9,403 bases of DNA from PGYR01 sp041595255 (GTDB lineage: Bacteria > Bacteroidota > Ignavibacteria > Kapaibacteriales > UBA2268): positions 1-9,403 of the forward strand of contig JBFHKR010000103.1 in the NCBI GenBank assembly GCA_041595255.1, given 5' to 3'. The position numbers and the translations under genes are program-made. The notes beneath the pieces were generated by a model that had not been told where the DNA came from, did no database searches, and saw only the letters and a list, made by a program, of their open reading frames with translations. The first letter of the stretch is position 1. Each line of letters starts with the position of its first letter. This document shows, in pieces, positions 7,452 to 9,403 of this stretch.

Positions 7452-7492
7452 GTGACGTGAAAGTAAATTTTCTATTTAAAGCCTCACATCAC
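7452..7492 (+). promoter_or_regulatory. Large imperfect dyad in the divergent intergenic region
   Basis: GTGACGTGA (7452-7460) and TCACATCAC (7484-7492) are inverted copies with one mismatch. Inside them TAAAT (7464-7468) and ATTTA (7474-7478) can also pair around a 5-base loop. The structure ends 12 bases before the AGGAGG at 7505. It could be an operator with GTGA/TCAC half-sites or a leader hairpin; the sequence does not decide. Confidence 0.3.
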
Positions 7493-7514
7493 ATTAGATT
7501 TATTAGGAGGATAA

Positions 7515-7616
7515 ATGTTTTATATAGAGAGTTATTTTTATAAAATTTTCAACTTTTTTTATTCTAGCTATAACTTTCTGAAAACTATACGTAATAATAA
7601 AGTTACACTTTCCTAA
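7515..7616 (+). CDS. Possible 33-residue small ORF with a consensus Shine-Dalgarno site
   Basis: An ATG at 7515 follows AGGAGG (7505-7510) by 4 bases, the strongest ribosome-site match in the window, although the spacing is shorter than usual. The frame runs 33 codons to TAA at 7614-7616, 20 bases before the DUF4389 gene. The peptide (starts MFYIESYFYKIFNFF, ends NNKVTLS) is rich in Phe, Tyr, Asn and Lys, as expected from AT-rich noncoding DNA, though it would also suit a small amphipathic or membrane-associated peptide. I recognise no family. A promoter-like pair (7546-7574) lies inside it, which would remove the ORF from a transcript started there. It may be a small protein, a leader peptide, or chance. 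Confidence 0.22.
   Translation: MFYIESYFYKIFNFFYSSYNFLKTIRNNKVTLS
7546..7574 (+). promoter_or_regulatory. Candidate sigma70-type promoter for the DUF4389-DUF4870-M48 cluster
   Basis: TTTTCA (7546-7551, 4 of 6 to TTGACA) and TATAAC (7569-7574, 5 of 6 to TATAAT) are separated by 17 bases. A start near 7581 would give a leader of about 55 bases before the ATG at 7637. In DNA this AT-rich the match is suggestive only. Confidence 0.33.
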
Positions 7617-7636
7617 ATTATTTGTTGGGGTTCTAA

Positions 7637-8272
7637 ATGATATTTGAAATACGACATCAAGAAAGCTATTCAAGAGGTGAACTACTCCTCAGAACCTTCT
7701 TTGGTTACTTATATATAGCTTTACCACATCTTTTTCTATTATTCTTTTTATCTATATGGTCTTCAATCGTAGGCTTTATTGCATTTTGGAGTATTCTTTT
7801 TACTGGCAGATATCCAGAAAGTTTCTTCGAATTTCAAACTAAGTTTATAAAATGGGAAATGCGTGTAAATGCTAGAATGATGAATTTAGTTGATGGTTAT
7901 CCTGCTTTCGGTCTAGATGCTGAAGATGAAAATATCAAATTTTATGTACCCTACAGAGAAGATATGAGTAGAGGTAATGCTATAATAAAGCTATTATTTG
8001 GATGGTTATATGTTGGCATTCCTCACGGATTCGTATTATTTTTTAGAGTAATAGGTATGTTTTTCGTGCAGATAATCGCATTTTGGATAGTTTTGTTCAC
8101 AGGTGAATTTCCTAAAAAAATGCATGATTTTATAGTAGGAACTCAAAGATGGGCGCAGAGAGTCAATCTCTATTTAGCTTTTATGACCGATGAATATCCT
8201 CCTTTTACAGGACATAGACAAGAAAACGAGCTAGGCTATGAATTCGATAGAACACAACAAGTAAACAATTAA
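7637..8272 (+). CDS. Duplicated DUF4389 membrane protein
   Basis: A 211-residue inner-membrane protein made of two tandem copies of the DUF4389 domain, whose function is not known. Copy 1 spans about 12-91 and copy 2 about 111-190. They align without gaps at an offset of 99 residues and share roughly 33 of 80 positions by hand count. Each copy has SRG, an FGxLY...PH helix, a second helix ending IAFWxxLFTGxxP, an amphipathic stretch ending WxxRVN, and a closing DxYPxF. That predicts four membrane segments, near 17-39, 41-57, 117-137 and 139-156. The Pro-His pairs (30-31, 129-130) and the FTG turns (55-57, 154-156) are kept in both copies. Only a partial ribosome site (GGGG, 6 bases before the ATG) is visible. 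It is first in a tight cluster, with 19 bases to the DUF4870-type gene. Confidence 0.88.
   Translation: MIFEIRHQESYSRGELLLRTFFGYLYIALPHLFLLFFLSIWSSIVGFIAFWSILFTGRYPESFFEFQTKFIKWEMRVNARMMNLVDGYPAFGLDAEDENIKFYVPYREDMSRGNAIIKLLFGWLYVGIPHGFVLFFRVIGMFFVQIIAFWIVLFTGEFPKKMHDFIVGTQRWAQRVNLYLAFMTDEYPPFTGHRQENELGYEFDRTQQVNN
7670..8206 (+). repeat. Internal tandem duplication (two DUF4389 units)
   Basis: Codons 12-91 (7670-7909) and 111-190 (7967-8206) encode two copies of the same 80-residue unit separated by an acidic 19-residue linker. The DNA copies have diverged strongly, so this is an old duplication and not a recent slippage event. Copy 2 keeps the family-typical RWxxRVxxYLxxxTDEYPPF ending better than copy 1, where it reads KWEMRVNARMMNLVDGYPAF. 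Confidence 0.8.
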
Positions 8273-8291
8273 AATAATATAGAGAAAGATA

Positions 8292-8777
8292 ATGAATACT
8301 GATTATTACCCAATTCAACAGCCCGAAGATTTACCGGCAAGAGAACGCGAAGACGCGATGGGTGCTTATTTCATGATGTTTGCATCTCTAGCTGCAGGAC
8401 TTCCTCTACCTGTTATAAATCTAATTGCAGCTATTATATACTATCATGTGAACAAGCATAAGAGTAGATTTGTACGATTTCATTCACTACAATCTTTGCT
8501 TTCACAATTACCAGTTAGTTTACTAAATGCAGGGTTAGTGGTATGGGCAATTTCTTTTTTCAAATACGATTTCAATTTTGACAATACATTTCTCTCTTAT
8601 TTGATTGTTGTTATATTAGCAAATTTGTTATATTTGGGATTCAGTATTGCAGCAGCTATAAAAGCTAGACAAGGGCTGATGTATTATTTCATTTTCTTTG
8701 GTAAACTTTCATACGAGATTGTTTACAAAGTAAAAGAAGAAGAAGAACAGATATATAGAAACAATCCTCCTATTTAG
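8292..8777 (+). CDS. DUF4870-type small membrane protein
   Basis: A 161-residue integral membrane protein of unknown biochemical role that resembles the DUF4870 (Tic20-like) group. After a polar N-terminus (1-23), membrane segments lie at about 24-50, 70-90 and 100-123. The family signature is the stretch NKHKSRFVRFHSLQSLLSQ (54-72) between helices 1 and 2, equivalent to the usual 'xS.FV..H..qAlNfQ' pattern. The later AAIKARQGLMYYFIFFGKL (121-139) matches the family's A..A.xGx.y.ip..g.. ending. A highly charged tail (KVKEEEEQ, 146-153) probably lies in the cytoplasm. The ATG is the first in frame after the DUF4389 stop, 19 bases away, with only a weak purine-rich ribosome site. The M48 gene starts 9 bases after its stop, so the three genes are very likely co-transcribed. 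Confidence 0.82.
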   Translation: MNTDYYPIQQPEDLPAREREDAMGAYFMMFASLAAGLPLPVINLIAAIIYYHVNKHKSRFVRFHSLQSLLSQLPVSLLNAGLVVWAISFFKYDFNFDNTFLSYLIVVILANLLYLGFSIAAAIKARQGLMYYFIFFGKLSYEIVYKVKEEEEQIYRNNPPI

Positions 8778-8786
8778 AAATTGAAT

Positions 8787-9403
8787 ATGAAAAAAAGAAT
8801 TTGGCGAGATTTTTTAATACTACTTGTTATATTTTTAGGCGCTTGGATATTCCTAACTTATTATCCAATCGTTGACTCGGAAGTAGTGAAAGAGTCTTAC
8901 AACGAAAGGGAAACAGAAATAAAAGAGAAGTTAATAGAATTGTTAGAATTTGAGCAAGCTGATAGCGACACAACTCAAATTTTACGTGCTCTAGGCGAAC
9001 TCAAACATTTAGTGAGTGACAAAGATATTAATTATGATTTGTACTTCAGTGATAGTAAAGATATTAACGCTTACGCATTACCTGGGAATATGATCGTAAT
9101 CAATCGCGGTATTATCTTAGAATGTGATAGTCCTGAGGAACTCATAGGTATAATAGCTCACGAATTAGGCCATTTGAAATTGAATCATCACACGGATCAA
9201 TTACTAACTACACTAGGCATAGAATTATTACTAGCAGGTAATAGTTCAACAGCAGGTGAAGTCACTAAGGTCTTAACACAGAGTACTTTCTCTAGGGATA
9301 TGGAAGCTGAGGCCGATGATTTTGCAGTCAAGAAATTGCAAGAATTAGGTATATCCCCAAATTATCTAGCAAAACTATTCAAAAAACTATATACTAAATC
9401 AGA
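8787..9403 (+). CDS. Membrane-anchored M48 family zinc metallopeptidase (3' end outside window)
   Basis: The frame from ATG 8787 stays open to the window end, giving 205 complete codons of an unfinished gene. The N-terminus MKKRIWRD and a hydrophobic stretch at about 9-25 form a signal anchor or uncleaved signal peptide, which would put the catalytic domain on the outer side of the inner membrane. A charged, probably helical region (31-75) leads into an M48 catalytic domain. It has NAYALPGNMIVINRGI (94-109, the usual substrate-edge strand), HELGH at 125-129 with zinc ligands H125 and H129 and catalytic E126, and SRDMEAEADDFA (169-180), where E173 is the expected third zinc ligand. M48 proteases of this layout (HtpX, BepA/LoiP and Oma1 relatives) degrade or process damaged membrane or envelope proteins. 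The substrate here is unknown. It starts 9 bases after the DUF4870-type gene with no clear ribosome site, which suggests coupled expression. Confidence 0.92.
   Translation, partial: MKKRIWRDFLILLVIFLGAWIFLTYYPIVDSEVVKESYNERETEIKEKLIELLEFEQADSDTTQILRALGELKHLVSDKDINYDLYFSDSKDINAYALPGNMIVINRGIILECDSPEELIGIIAHELGHLKLNHHTDQLLTTLGIELLLAGNSSTAGEVTKVLTQSTFSRDMEAEADDFAVKKLQELGISPNYLAKLFKKLYTKS

Overview
The window is AT-rich chromosomal DNA from a bacterium of the Bacteroidetes/Chlorobi (FCB) group. The evidence is a very large secreted subtilase that ends in a FlgD-like/type IX secretion (T9SS) C-terminal domain, DxDxDG-rich calcium loops of the kind common in secreted proteins of this group, and mostly weak Shine-Dalgarno sites. 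Kapabacteria- or Ignavibacteria-like organisms would fit well, but the sequence alone does not settle genus or family. No mobile element, tRNA, rRNA or CRISPR array is visible.

Layout. Bases 1-135 hold the last 44 codons of a plus-strand membrane protein, followed by a strong intrinsic terminator (164-197). A short convergent spacer with small dyads follows, then the oppositely facing terminator of pckA (312-345). Three minus-strand genes come next, read from right to left: an arginase-family ureohydrolase (7339-6389), a 1419-residue secreted S8 peptidase (6392-2133) overlapping it by the ATGA junction, and, after a 120-base gap with its own promoter-like site, ATP-dependent PEP carboxykinase (2012-375). 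A divergent intergenic region of about 300 bases (7340-7636) holds dyads, a promoter candidate and a possible 33-codon ORF with an AGGAGG site. To its right is a tight plus-strand cluster: a two-pass duplicated DUF4389 membrane protein, a DUF4870-type small membrane protein, and a membrane-anchored M48 zinc metallopeptidase cut by the window end.

How the genes may work together (inference). The minus-strand set could link extracellular protein breakdown (S8 peptidase), arginine use (arginase, giving ornithine and urea) and gluconeogenesis from the resulting carbon skeletons (PckA: oxaloacetate to PEP). The plus-strand set looks like an envelope unit in which two small integral membrane proteins of unknown function are co-expressed with an M48 protease of the type used in membrane or envelope protein quality control. 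Most of the window is ordinary housekeeping and secreted-protein content. The least described part is the DUF4389x2-DUF4870-M48 cluster and its regulatory region.
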